DNA of 64,000 nucleotides, from positions 1-64,000 of the forward strand of contig CALAJQ010000029.1 of the NCBI GenBank assembly GCA_937922785.1. The letters are read 5' to 3'. Positions 8,838 through 16,124 of the stretch are shown here, one piece after another (the first letter of the stretch is position 1; each line of letters opens with the position of its first letter). Under the pieces are notes generated by a model. That model was not told where the DNA came from and ran no database searches. It saw nothing but the letters and a program-made list of their open reading frames with translations. Origin of the DNA: an uncultured Acidimicrobiales bacterium. GTDB lineage: Bacteria; Actinomycetota; Acidimicrobiia; Acidimicrobiales; SZUA-35. The translations under genes and the position numbers were made by a program.

Positions 8838-10676
8838 CTAGATCGGCGGCACTACCGGCAGAACCAACCTTGATGGTCTGGAGTTGTCATGGAAGAGTGA
8901 CTGGCTTGCAACCTCGAATCGTTCATTGCGGCCCAGCGGTTCGCCGGTATTCGGGTTCACGTCGAAGTGAGGAAAGTTACTGCTAGAAATGTCAACCCGT
9001 ATGCAGTGACCAGCCGCGAAATAGTTGCTGGTGGCCTGAAGCGTGAGCTCAATCTCATAGATCGTGCCAGGATTCATGAACTCGGGTTCTGTGAATCCGT
9101 TGCGGTAGCGCATACGCAAAATCGAATCACCAAGGTTCAGCGCGTAACCCTTCGGATAGTCCGAATTGGGCGGGTACTCATCGATCAGCTTGACGGTGAA
9201 ATCTGTGTCTATTGCGCTTGAGCTAACCCATAGCCGGCATCGCACTGCCCCGGTGACTTCTACTGCCTCGGTAAGGGGTTCGGTTCGAAACACGACAACG
9301 TCAGGTCGATCTTCCAAGGGAGCGACCACTCCGGAGTCTCCCGACATTGTGCCACTCAACTGGTTGTAGCCGCCGCCCTCCAGGAATCCGGATGTTCCGT
9401 AGTTCGTGAAGTTGCCGCCGACGGTTGGAACAGGGTTGGTCGGGTCAAATTCAAACTTGGATGGAACGCCATCGTCAACGGCGGCTTCGGTTTCTAGCTT
9501 GCCGCCCGCTCTGAGATACAAAGGCGTGTCAACGACTCTGGCGAGGGGCCACTCGTGCTCATCTCGCCAACGACCGCCGTGCATAAGCCGGCCAACAGAA
9601 TTGCGTCGCCCGCTGCCTCCGCCCATCACGAACAGCCGCACCGGAGGCTCGGTATCCAGTCCAGTGCGCAAACCCTTCATGTGTTGGTCAAACCAACGAA
9701 GGCGCAAGCTGTTGTTGTCTTCAAGCGCGGCCTCAGGTCCAAAGTCAACATCGCCAGCCCAGGACTGAGCCAACATGTCGCCACCATGCAACCAGGTTCC
9801 GATCACCAAGTGCTTGGGCGTTTTGTGTCGCTTCTTTAGCTCCTCATACTTCCAGAGGGTCGCCGTGATGTGATGTCCGAACCAAGAGGTTTCCAGCAAC
9901 AGTGGGATGTCGGGATAGTCATCTATGAACTCCTCCAAGCAGAGGTCAGGGGTAACCCAATAGTCAGTGAACTCAGACGTGGTCAACATGTCGAAGAACC
10001 ACTTCTCGTAGTCGGGCGTCATTGCCAGAGCGGTCTCGCCGGGCTTGATCGCCTGATGTCCCGGCCAGCTGGTTAGCGACGCCCACATCTCATCAAGCTC
10101 GGCCTTTACGTTAGGTTCAGCCAACGCCTTCTTGGAAACACGAGCCATAAAGACGACGTACTGGAAGGCAATCCCGTACTCGCACGCGCCGCCATGGCGC
10201 ATCGTCTGTCGGAAATAGTTGTACGGCCCATCGAACAACGCTTGGGTTGACAGCTTCGGCGGGTTCTTCACAGCTAGCGCTTGCTGGGTTGCCGTTGTGT
10301 ATGAGATCCCTAACGTGCCAATCTGTTGACACCAAGTCTGGGCTGCCAACCATTGCATCGTGGCCAGTCCGTCGTCGGCTTCGTTGCGCAGGAACTCGAA
10401 TTCTCCATCTGAGCTGTAGCGACCGCGGACATCTTGAATTACATAGACATAACCGCGTTTCGCGAAGAATCTTCCTGTGGTCGAATGGGCAAGCCGAGAC
10501 TTGTCATAAGGTCCGCGTTCCAGAAGGACCGGCCATTCGCCTTCAACTGCCTCACCATCTAGAGCCGGCCTGTAGATGTCTGAATACAGAATTGAACCAT
10601 CAAACATCTCGGTCCGAACATCGTGCTCTAGGACAAAGTCGAACTGATGAAACGAACCTTCGAAGCCTCTACTCAC
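8838..10676 (-). CDS. CocE/NonD family serine hydrolase
   Basis: A 612-residue alpha/beta hydrolase of the S15 X-Pro dipeptidyl-peptidase/CocE type. The N-terminal catalytic domain shows RGPYDKS (54-60), the QDVRGRYSSDGEF strand, and the nucleophile S125 in GTLGISYTT, where the family usually has GxSYxG. The last 230 residues read as the jelly-roll C-terminal domain of this family. There is no signal peptide. Likely an esterase or acylase; the substrate is unknown. The GTG start overlaps the stop of the SDR gene upstream (GTGA), so the two are translationally coupled and may act in one pathway. Confidence 0.85.
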   Translation of the reverse strand: MSRGFEGSFHQFDFVLEHDVRTEMFDGSILYSDIYRPALDGEAVEGEWPVLLERGPYDKSRLAHSTTGRFFAKRGYVYVIQDVRGRYSSDGEFEFLRNEADDGLATMQWLAAQTWCQQIGTLGISYTTATQQALAVKNPPKLSTQALFDGPYNYFRQTMRHGGACEYGIAFQYVVFMARVSKKALAEPNVKAELDEMWASLTSWPGHQAIKPGETALAMTPDYEKWFFDMLTTSEFTDYWVTPDLCLEEFIDDYPDIPLLLETSWFGHHITATLWKYEELKKRHKTPKHLVIGTWLHGGDMLAQSWAGDVDFGPEAALEDNNSLRLRWFDQHMKGLRTGLDTEPPVRLFVMGGGSGRRNSVGRLMHGGRWRDEHEWPLARVVDTPLYLRAGGKLETEAAVDDGVPSKFEFDPTNPVPTVGGNFTNYGTSGFLEGGGYNQLSGTMSGDSGVVAPLEDRPDVVVFRTEPLTEAVEVTGAVRCRLWVSSSAIDTDFTVKLIDEYPPNSDYPKGYALNLGDSILRMRYRNGFTEPEFMNPGTIYEIELTLQATSNYFAAGHCIRVDISSSNFPHFDVNPNTGEPLGRNERFEVASQSLFHDNSRPSRLVLPVVPPI

Positions 10677-11479
10677 GATGTCTGGAACCGACCCAAAGTG
10701 CGTGCCGCTTGGACACCACGGTCGATCGTCAGGTTCACACCGTTGATGTAGCTGGAAGACTGGCTGTCTGCCAAAAAGAGCAGCGCAGGAGCCATTTCCT
10801 CCGGTTGGGCTATTCGACCAGAAAGCTGAATTGCATTGTCAATGACTTCTGCCCCCACGCCCGCCCTAAAGTCGTCCGCAATTGGGGTTGCGGTAACTCC
10901 GGGGGACACGGCATTCATTCTGATGTCGTTTCGGATCGTCTCGATTGATCGACTCAGCGTGTAGTGCACAACAGCTTCCTTAGAGAACGAATACCCGTCA
11001 CCGACAATCCCAGCGTTGGCCCCAATCCAATCCTCCAACTCTCCAATTGTGTCAATGGCAGCCATCTGTTCAATCTGTTCGCTCCGTTCAACCCAGCCCC
11101 GTGCTGCGGTCGACGCCACATGAACCACCGAACTTCCAGCCCCCATCGTCGCTAGAAGACCCTCGGTCAGAAGACGCAAGCCAAACCAATTGACGTTCAT
11201 CACCTGAGTCGGACTAAACCGGCCACCATTAGGGAGACCCGCGCAATTGAGCAGGCAATCAACCTTGTCAGGCAGGGCCCGCACCAAATCAGCAACCTCT
11301 GCCGGCCTGGCCAAATCCGCCGCATGGCACACAGCCGTTGACTCTGACATAGCGGCAAGGTCCACCGCGTGCACAGTTGCCTCGGTGCCAACAAACATCT
11401 CTAGTGTTGCCTTGCCGATTCCGCTGGCAGCTCCGGTAACCACAACTGTCTTGCCCGCGAAGTTCATCAGATCGCCCAT
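10673..11479 (-). CDS. SDR-family oxidoreductase
   Basis: A 268-residue NAD(P)-dependent short-chain dehydrogenase. The nucleotide motif TGAASGIG is at 15-22, NCAG at 78-81, catalytic S123 and the YxxxK pair Y163/K167. The insertion between S123 and Y163 is long, as in 3-alpha-hydroxysteroid-dehydrogenase-like SDRs. I chose ATG 11479. A second ATG at 11467 is possible, and the frame stays open to 11578, but that extension (TWLIVTWPPGCALC) is encoded by a tandem duplication and overlaps the divergent gene. It is coupled to the CocE-type hydrolase by a 4-bp overlap. Confidence 0.85.
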   Translation of the reverse strand: MGDLMNFAGKTVVVTGAASGIGKATLEMFVGTEATVHAVDLAAMSESTAVCHAADLARPAEVADLVRALPDKVDCLLNCAGLPNGGRFSPTQVMNVNWFGLRLLTEGLLATMGAGSSVVHVASTAARGWVERSEQIEQMAAIDTIGELEDWIGANAGIVGDGYSFSKEAVVHYTLSRSIETIRNDIRMNAVSPGVTATPIADDFRAGVGAEVIDNAIQLSGRIAQPEEMAPALLFLADSQSSSYINGVNLTIDRGVQAARTLGRFQTS

Positions 11480-11511
11480 CGGGCCATTCTGGCAGAGAGC
11501 GCAACCCGGCG

Positions 11512-11541
11512 GCCAAGTGACAATCAGCCAAGTGACAATCA
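11512..11541. repeat. 15-bp exact tandem duplication
   Basis: GCCAAGTGACAATCA occurs twice in direct succession (11512-11526 and 11527-11541) in the short divergent gap between the SDR gene and the PPOX gene. A recent slippage or duplication event is likely. It lengthens the shared promoter region by about 1.5 helical turns. Confidence 0.85.
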
Positions 11542-11577
11542 GATGCGCCGCCGGGCATCGCCAGCTAAGTTTCTGCA

Positions 11578-11967
11578 ATGGCTCTTTCCGATGAGAAGTA
11601 CCTAAGTCTGACTACCTTCAAGAAGGACGGCACCCCTAAGCCCACCCCAATCTGGATCGCCGACCTCGGCGACGGGACGATGGGGTTCACAACGAACCAA
11701 GATTCTTGGAAGGTCAAACGACTCAAGAACAACCCAAACGTCATGCTCCAGCCGTGCGATATGAAGGGTGAGATTGAAGAGGGAACAACGGCGGTCGAAG
11801 CCACGGCGACCTATGTAACAGGCGGCCCCGAGTTTGAAAAGGTCCGGGGACTGATTGACAAGAAGTACGGGTTCGCCGTGAAGGTGATCAAGGTTCTGAA
11901 CTCGGTACGAAGCATGCTAGGCAAAGGCGGCCAAAGTGATACCGCCATCATTATCACGCTTAAGTAG
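11578..11967 (+). CDS. PPOX-class F420-dependent oxidoreductase-like protein
   Basis: A 129-residue split-barrel flavin/F420-binding protein. The start LSDEKYLSLTTFKKDGTPKPTPIWIADLGDG and the NPNVMLQPCD strand match the small PPOX family close to mycobacterial Rv2061. Such proteins use F420H2 or flavin to reduce unknown substrates. The downstream DUF2461 gene starts 2 bp after the stop, so they form an operon. Confidence 0.75.
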   Translation: MALSDEKYLSLTTFKKDGTPKPTPIWIADLGDGTMGFTTNQDSWKVKRLKNNPNVMLQPCDMKGEIEEGTTAVEATATYVTGGPEFEKVRGLIDKKYGFAVKVIKVLNSVRSMLGKGGQSDTAIIITLK

Positions 11968-11969
11968 CC

Positions 11970-12641
11970 ATGGGTTTCGACGGATTTTCCAAAGAAGGTG
12001 CAGAGTTCCTGGCGGGACTAGGCAACAAGGACAAACCCTGGTTCGACGCAAACAGAAAGATCTATCTCGCCGAAGTGGCTGAGCCAGCAAAACGATTCGT
12101 TGAAGCGATGGGCCTACATCTCAACGAGAACATGTCACCAGACATCGTGGCTTTACCCAAGACCAACGGCTCGATCGCTCCAATCAACAACGATCTACGA
12201 TTCAGCCCGGACGCCTCTCCATACAAAGATCATCTGATGTTCCGGTTCTGGGAAGGCCCAACAAAGAAGACCGCTGCAACGCTGATGTTGCGCGTGCACC
12301 CAACCGACGGTGTAGGAATCGCAACTGGGATCGGCTTTGACGATGTCAAGCGGTGGCGCGAGCTGGTCGACTCCGACGCAGGCGCCGATCTCGACGCGGC
12401 GATCAAGAAACTTGTCAGTAGAACTGGCGCTGACGTAGTTGGTGAGGGCCTGAAGAAGGTCCCTAAGCCATATGACCCCGATCACCCACGTGGGGACCTC
12501 TTACGCCACAAGGGCCTTCAGGTCCGATGGATCCCAAAACGCAAAGCACCAATCAATTCGCCGAAGCTGGTTGATTGGTGCGGTGATGAGCTAGCTAAGG
12601 CCCAAGAGGTCCACAGCTGGCTAGTTGACCACCTGGTGTAA
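11970..12641 (+). CDS. DUF2461 family protein
   Basis: A 223-residue protein matching DUF2461 along its length: the start GFSKEGAEFLAGLGNKDKPWFDANRK, the RFSPDASPYKDHLMFRFW core and the PKPYDPDHPRGDLLRHKGL segment are the family's conserved blocks. It is soluble and its biochemical function is unknown. It follows the PPOX gene at 2 bp. It may have been annotated elsewhere as TIGR02453-type. Confidence 0.8.
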   Translation: MGFDGFSKEGAEFLAGLGNKDKPWFDANRKIYLAEVAEPAKRFVEAMGLHLNENMSPDIVALPKTNGSIAPINNDLRFSPDASPYKDHLMFRFWEGPTKKTAATLMLRVHPTDGVGIATGIGFDDVKRWRELVDSDAGADLDAAIKKLVSRTGADVVGEGLKKVPKPYDPDHPRGDLLRHKGLQVRWIPKRKAPINSPKLVDWCGDELAKAQEVHSWLVDHLV

Positions 12642-12683
12642 CCAGGCGTTCGTGTTGGTTTGTGTCTAGAGAATTTGTGAACT

Positions 12684-12732
12684 TACTCGCTGGCTGACGC
12701 CAGCTGTGACCTACTCGCTGGCTGACGCCAGC
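12684..12732. repeat. 21-bp direct repeat duplicating a gene's 3' end
   Basis: TACTCGCTGGCTGACGCCAGC occurs at 12684-12704 and 12712-12732. The second copy holds the last codons (ASASE) and stop of the 12711-12983 gene. The first copy, just past the stop, would encode the same LASASE-stop again. Each unit also folds as GCTGGC-TGAC-GCCAGC, so the transcript ends in two consecutive hairpins that could aid termination, although no T tract follows. Confidence 0.8.
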
Positions 12733-12983
12733 ATTGCCGCCATCGAAATACGATCGATCGCAGCTACGAATTCCTCCGCCTTGACAATCTGTCCGTGGCT
12801 GAAGTCAGGAAGCACTTCCTTGATTTCGTCTCTTACAACCGGAATGTCAGTTGCGTTCAGCGCGTCGAGGAGCCAGTCGGCACTTCTTGAGCGAGAGACA
12901 AAGTCTTCACCGTCGGCGGTTGCCCGGGCGGCGGTTAGAACATCTTGGATGTCTTCGGTACGGGTCTCTTTTGTTGCATTCAT
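12711..12983 (-). CDS. Small soluble protein, unknown
   Basis: A 90-residue acidic, mostly helical protein (MNATKETRTEDIQDVLTAAR...) with no cysteine, signal or membrane segment. The start is set by an AAGGAG Shine-Dalgarno site 9 bp before ATG 12983. A TTG nine bases upstream would leave no room for it. I recognise no family. It is divergent from the equally small basic gene at 13297, from which it is separated by 313 bp. Confidence 0.6.
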   Translation of the reverse strand: MNATKETRTEDIQDVLTAARATADGEDFVSRSRSADWLLDALNATDIPVVRDEIKEVLPDFSHGQIVKAEEFVAAIDRISMAAMLASASE

Positions 12984-13296
12984 ATCGAACAACTCCTTAT
13001 GAGTATGTAACTACTAACCACCCGACCATGGGAATGGTTCCCTAGGACAGAACTATTGAGTAACAGCACCCAAAGCTTGACACAAATCATTAACCACTAG
13101 TGCATCGGGTTCAGAACTCTGAGCAGGTAAAACGCAGGATTTATCTCCTGTTAATAATTCATCGACAGCTCTTTTCCTGTGCGGCGATGTGACCCAAGGC
13201 ATAGCTGATCTGTGTTCGAGGCGATGGAACGACCCTTGGCGAAGGTTCAAGCTGTAGTTGCTCAACTCAACCACACACGACGTGGAGGCATCAGAG
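12984..13296. other. Divergent intergenic region
   Basis: 313 bp with no supportable gene. It holds the Shine-Dalgarno sites of both flanking genes (AAGGAG for the left one, GGAGG at 13284-13288 for the right one), a short GGGAA-TGG-TTCCC hairpin (13030-13042) and a perfect -35-like TTGACA at 13077 with no convincing -10. It is noticeably more AT-rich than its surroundings. A long reverse frame across 13053-13487 is arginine-rich shadow coding and is not called. Confidence 0.5.
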
Positions 13297-13506
13297 ATGC
13301 TTACGACAACAACATCACGAGCCACCGAATCGGCCAGAATCTTAGGAACCAAGCGCCGCTGGCGACGAGCCAAACGGCTGGCAGCCCTTCTCGTGTCAGC
13401 AAGGCAGCGCCGGCGAGAACGGCGAGAGTTCCGAGTGCAGCCAACAGAGGCCGACCGCTTAGACAACGTGATCAAGGACGTATACAAGGGGTTCGGTCAG
13501 TTCTAA
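13297..13506 (+). CDS. Small basic protein, unknown
   Basis: A 69-residue protein with a very basic middle (TKRRWRRAKRLAALLVSARQRRRERREFR) and an amphipathic C-terminus (DRLDNVIKDVYKGFGQF). The start is decided by GGAGG 8 bp before ATG 13297. The Arg-rich helix could bind nucleic acid, which is inference from composition only. A tandem duplication begins at the stop codon. No family recognised. Confidence 0.5.
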   Translation: MLTTTTSRATESARILGTKRRWRRAKRLAALLVSARQRRRERREFRVQPTEADRLDNVIKDVYKGFGQF

Positions 13507-13542
13507 AACGCTCTGCCGGTCTAGAACGCTCTGCCGGTCTAG
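13507..13542. repeat. 18-bp exact tandem duplication
   Basis: AACGCTCTGCCGGTCTAG is present twice without a gap, directly after the TAA stop of the small basic gene. It is one of several short exact tandem duplications in this window. Confidence 0.85.
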
Positions 13543-13633
13543 ACAGTGGCCACCCATTCCCATCATGATTTTTTCATCGGCGGGTGTGGGCGTGACCTTG
13601 ACCCGTGCCTCAACAGCTAGATGAGCCCCTACC

Positions 13634-14863
13634 TTGGCGACTGTGTCCCTACCTCAAGTTTCTGATCGACGACTAGCCGCCAGGCTCACAAAGGACGCCT
13701 TGCGACAGGTCCGAGGCGGTCACCCTTGGGTTTTTGATGGTGCAATCAAGTCGATCTCTGACGGCGGCAGCCCGGGGGACCTCGCTGTCATCTTCGACGA
13801 CAACCGACGTTTTGTTGCCATTGGCCTGTTCGATCCAACTTCACCAATTCGGCTAAGAGTGCTGCATCAGGGCAAGCCTGTCCAAATTGATGCAGCGTTC
13901 TTTGCCGGCAGGATTTCAGCTGCGGTGGCTGCCCGAAATCAACTGGTCACAGATCCTGGCACAACCGCGTACCGCTTGGTAAACGGCGAGAACGACGGTC
14001 TGGGCGGGCTCATAATTGACCGCTATGAATCAGCGGCGGTAGTCAAGCTCTATTCAGCGGCCTGGTTCCCGCATCTGCAAGGTGTTATCGACGGTGTGGA
14101 GGCGCTTGACGGGATTGAATCAGTTGTGATCCGTCTAAGCCGTGAAGTCTCAGCCGGACAAACCTTCGGCCTTTCAGACGGAGATTCGTTGGCCGGCCCT
14201 GAGGTGCCAGAGATCGTCGAATTCCTAGAGCACGGTTTGACCTTTGGTGCTGACGTTCGGATTGGCCACAAGACCGGACACTTCCTCGACCAGCGGGACA
14301 ACCGGCAGCGGGTCCGGCAACTAAGCGCCGGCAAGAATGTGCTTGATGTCTTCTGCTGCACCGGTGGATTCTCGGTGTATGCCGCGGCCGGTGGAGCAAA
14401 GGCGGTAACCAGCATCGACGTCAGCGAGCCGGCGATGGAGTTCGCCACACAAAACATGATCCGTAACGCGGAGGTCACCTCTGCGACCCGACACCTAACG
14501 ATCGTCGACGATGCCTACCGGGCGCTCGCCCGACTGGCTGAGTCAGGCCAGACGTTTGATCTTGTCGTCGTCGACCCTCCGTCGTTCGCCCACTCGAACG
14601 ACCAAGTCAGACGGGCACAGAAGGCCTATCGCCGACTTGCGGAGGCCGCCTCAAAGGTTGTTTCTTCTGGCGGAGAACTCTTTCACGCATCTTGTTCGAA
14701 CCGAATCGACGAGAACATGTTCTATGAGTTGGTTGCCGACGGCGTTCGTGACGCCGGGCGAAAAGCCACTCAACTAGGGCGCTACGGCCACGCGCTGGAT
14801 CATCCTGTGACATTCCCGCAAGGCAACTATCTGAAGGCTGTGCATCACCAGCTTGCGCCGTAA
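13634..14863 (+). CDS. rlmI: PUA-domain rRNA cytosine methyltransferase, RlmI family
   Basis: A 409-residue SAM-dependent methyltransferase predicted to methylate a cytosine (C5) of 23S rRNA, as E. coli RlmI does at C1962. The N-terminal PUA domain covers about 10-90 (RQVRGGHPWVFDGAI), the central RlmI-like domain includes DRYES, and the Rossmann fold has VLDVFCCTGGFSVYA (about residue 236) and the DPPSF catalytic loop. The annotated start is TTG 13634. A GTG three codons later is equally possible. A strong terminator follows 145 bp downstream. The exact target base is inferred from the family. Confidence 0.85.
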   Translation: MATVSLPQVSDRRLAARLTKDALRQVRGGHPWVFDGAIKSISDGGSPGDLAVIFDDNRRFVAIGLFDPTSPIRLRVLHQGKPVQIDAAFFAGRISAAVAARNQLVTDPGTTAYRLVNGENDGLGGLIIDRYESAAVVKLYSAAWFPHLQGVIDGVEALDGIESVVIRLSREVSAGQTFGLSDGDSLAGPEVPEIVEFLEHGLTFGADVRIGHKTGHFLDQRDNRQRVRQLSAGKNVLDVFCCTGGFSVYAAAGGAKAVTSIDVSEPAMEFATQNMIRNAEVTSATRHLTIVDDAYRALARLAESGQTFDLVVVDPPSFAHSNDQVRRAQKAYRRLAEAASKVVSSGGELFHASCSNRIDENMFYELVADGVRDAGRKATQLGRYGHALDHPVTFPQGNYLKAVHHQLAP

Positions 14864-14945
14864 TCGCGTTTTAATCAGTTGACGCTAACCGGAAGTTGAG
14901 AAGAGCAATGATTTACAAAGATCACTCAGAACAACTGAATGCTGT

Positions 14946-15009
14946 GCTTCGGAAGGAGTTCGACTGCTAACAACGCGTTAGCAACATCCTCGAACTCTGT
15001 GTCCGAAGC
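14946..15009 (+). ncRNA. Three-tier stem-loop, candidate structured RNA
   Basis: Three stacked helices fold this stretch: GCTTCGGA (14946-14953) with TCCGAAGC (15002-15009), GAGTTCGA (14956-14963) with TCGAACTC (14990-14997), and TGCTAAC (14965-14971) with GTTAGCA (14977-14983) around a 5-nt loop. All 23 pairs are Watson-Crick. The stem runs straight into an intrinsic terminator whose left arm shares its last two bases. It could be a small RNA, the 3' end of the rlmI transcript, or an attenuator. No coding frame explains it, and I do not recognise a known RNA family. Confidence 0.55.
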
Positions 15010-15040
15010 CGCCTCCCACTGAACGGGAAGGCGGCTTTTC
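15008..15040 (+). terminator. Rho-independent terminator
   Basis: GCCGCCTCCC (15008-15017) pairs with GGGAAGGCGGC (15025-15035, one bulged A) around a 7-nt loop and is followed by TTTTC TT. It ends the rlmI and/or stem-loop RNA transcript and insulates the tRNA-Gln/HNH block. Confidence 0.85.
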
Positions 15041-15044
15041 TTAT

Positions 15045-15088
15045 GGGGTCAAGTCTCAAACATGACTAGCTCACAAAACTGTGGATAA
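15045..15088. repeat. Dispersed DnaA-box repeat, copy B (inverted)
   Basis: Reads GGGGTCAAGTCTCAAA (15045-15060), an 18-bp spacer, then CTGTGGATAA (15079-15088), the reverse complement of the unit at 1371-1415. It begins 5 bp after the terminator T tract. The spacer sequence differs from the other copies while its length is identical. Bases 15089-15264 hold nothing further that I can support. Confidence 0.8.
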
Positions 15089-15264
15089 CTAGCCCCTGAC
15101 TGACTCCCCTGATCCGAAGCGATCGCAAACAAATTCTACATAGTTGCAAGGTGCATGCCGGTTCAGGAACAGACCCCGAGGAGGTTCCGGCGAAGAGGTC
15201 AGCCTCGCAACGTTTAGTTCCAAGAGGAATATCAATACTCGAGTCCTTGCCACACCACTGCTAC

Positions 15265-15337
15265 ATCGGAATCGTCCAACTGGCTAGGACAGCGGGCTTT
15301 GAACCCGCAGATGAAGGTTCGAGTCCTTCTTCCGGTT
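15265..15337 (+). tRNA. tRNA-Gln (anticodon TTG)
   Basis: A 73-nt cloverleaf. The acceptor ATCGGAA pairs with TTCCGGT (one G-U), the D stem is GTCC/GGAC, the anticodon stem GCGGG/CCCGC has loop CTTTGAA (anticodon TTG), and the T arm is GAAGGTTCGAGTCCTTC. CCA is encoded at 15338-15340. It reads CAA and CAG. It lies 109 bp upstream of the HNH nuclease gene on the same strand, with no terminator seen between them. Confidence 0.92.
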
Positions 15338-15404
15338 CCACACCCGACAAACACAACCTCAACAACGCCGAGATACGGCGACCCGACCACCGAGCCCTAC
15401 ACAC

Positions 15405-15434
15405 GCGGCCTCCGTGGCCGGAGAACGGCAAGAA
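15405..15434 (+). promoter_or_regulatory. Leader element shared with rtcB, copy 1
   Basis: A 30-nt block, GCGGCCTCCGTGGCCGG followed by AGAACGGCAAGAA, that is identical in 29 of 30 positions to 17791-17820 just ahead of rtcB. Here it sits directly before the AAGGAGG ribosome site of the HNH gene. It contains a CGGCC-TCCGT-GGCCG hairpin. The TROVE gene leader holds a shorter relative (GCCGAACGGCAGGGG near 16100). This suggests a common post-transcriptional control of the three genes. Confidence 0.6.
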
Positions 15435-15448
15435 AGGAGGCGACTCAA

Positions 15449-15955
15449 ATGACAGTGCTATTGCTAAACGCCTCCTATGAACCGCTTGCCGTTGTCTCGT
15501 GGAAGCGAGCTATGACGTTGGTCCTGACCGGCCGCGCTGAAATGGTGGAACAAGACGGTTCCCGCGTTGTTCGTTCAGCGGGCGGAGTCGAGTTCCCACT
15601 ACCTGGCGTTGTCCGCCTAATGCAGATGGTCAGCTTTGCCTCAATGCGAGCCAAACGGTCACCCAACTACTCACGTGCCGGGCTAGTTGCCCGAGACAAC
15701 GGCGAGTGCCAGGTGGCCGGTTGTGAAAAGCCAGGCTCCACGGTTGACCACGTCATCCCTCGTTCGCGAGGTGGCGACAACTCCTGGGAAAACTGCGTGC
15801 TGATGTGTCTGAGTCACAATTCACGCAAGGGTGATCAATCACTTGAAGAGCTCGGCTGGACCCTAAAGCAGCGTCCGGTAGCGCCTCACGGGTTAATGGT
15901 TACTCTTCCGGTCGCTCGAAAAAGCGATTGGGCGCAGTGGGCTACTTCTGGTTAG
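15449..15955 (+). CDS. HNH endonuclease
   Basis: A 168-residue HNH-family nuclease. The start is fixed by AAGGAGG 8 bp before ATG 15449. The N-terminal half (MTVLLLNASYEPLAVVSWKRA...) is the domain usual in actinobacterial HNH proteins. The nuclease core includes DNGECQVAGC, the motif VDHVIPRSRGGDNSWENCVLMC, and LSHNSRKGD, with two cysteine pairs for a structural zinc. Stand-alone proteins of this type are common and their substrate is mostly unknown. Its leader shares a 30-nt element with rtcB, and the TROVE gene follows 169 bp downstream, so a link to the RNA-repair genes is plausible but unproven. Confidence 0.85.
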   Translation: MTVLLLNASYEPLAVVSWKRAMTLVLTGRAEMVEQDGSRVVRSAGGVEFPLPGVVRLMQMVSFASMRAKRSPNYSRAGLVARDNGECQVAGCEKPGSTVDHVIPRSRGGDNSWENCVLMCLSHNSRKGDQSLEELGWTLKQRPVAPHGLMVTLPVARKSDWAQWATSG

Positions 15956-16124
15956 GGCCTAACAGCCCGCTGTTTCGACACCGCTTCCCCGTGCACTGGT
16001 TCTCTGGCAACTCCCGAAAATTACAAATTCAATATTCAACCGATCACTTCGCACATCGATGTTTTGGCCGCAGGCCGAAACTCGGTTAGAGAGGCGAAGC
16101 CGAACGGCAGGGGCAAAAACGACA

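Noticed and set aside
13053-13487. Reverse-strand frame of 144 codons
   Set aside because: Arg/Ser-rich shadow. The forward gene at 13297 has a strong GGAGG site, and the reverse frame has none.
14946-15009. SRP RNA or 6S RNA
   Set aside because: The apical loop lacks the conserved SRP tetraloop motif, and there is no 6S-type central bubble; left as an unassigned structure.
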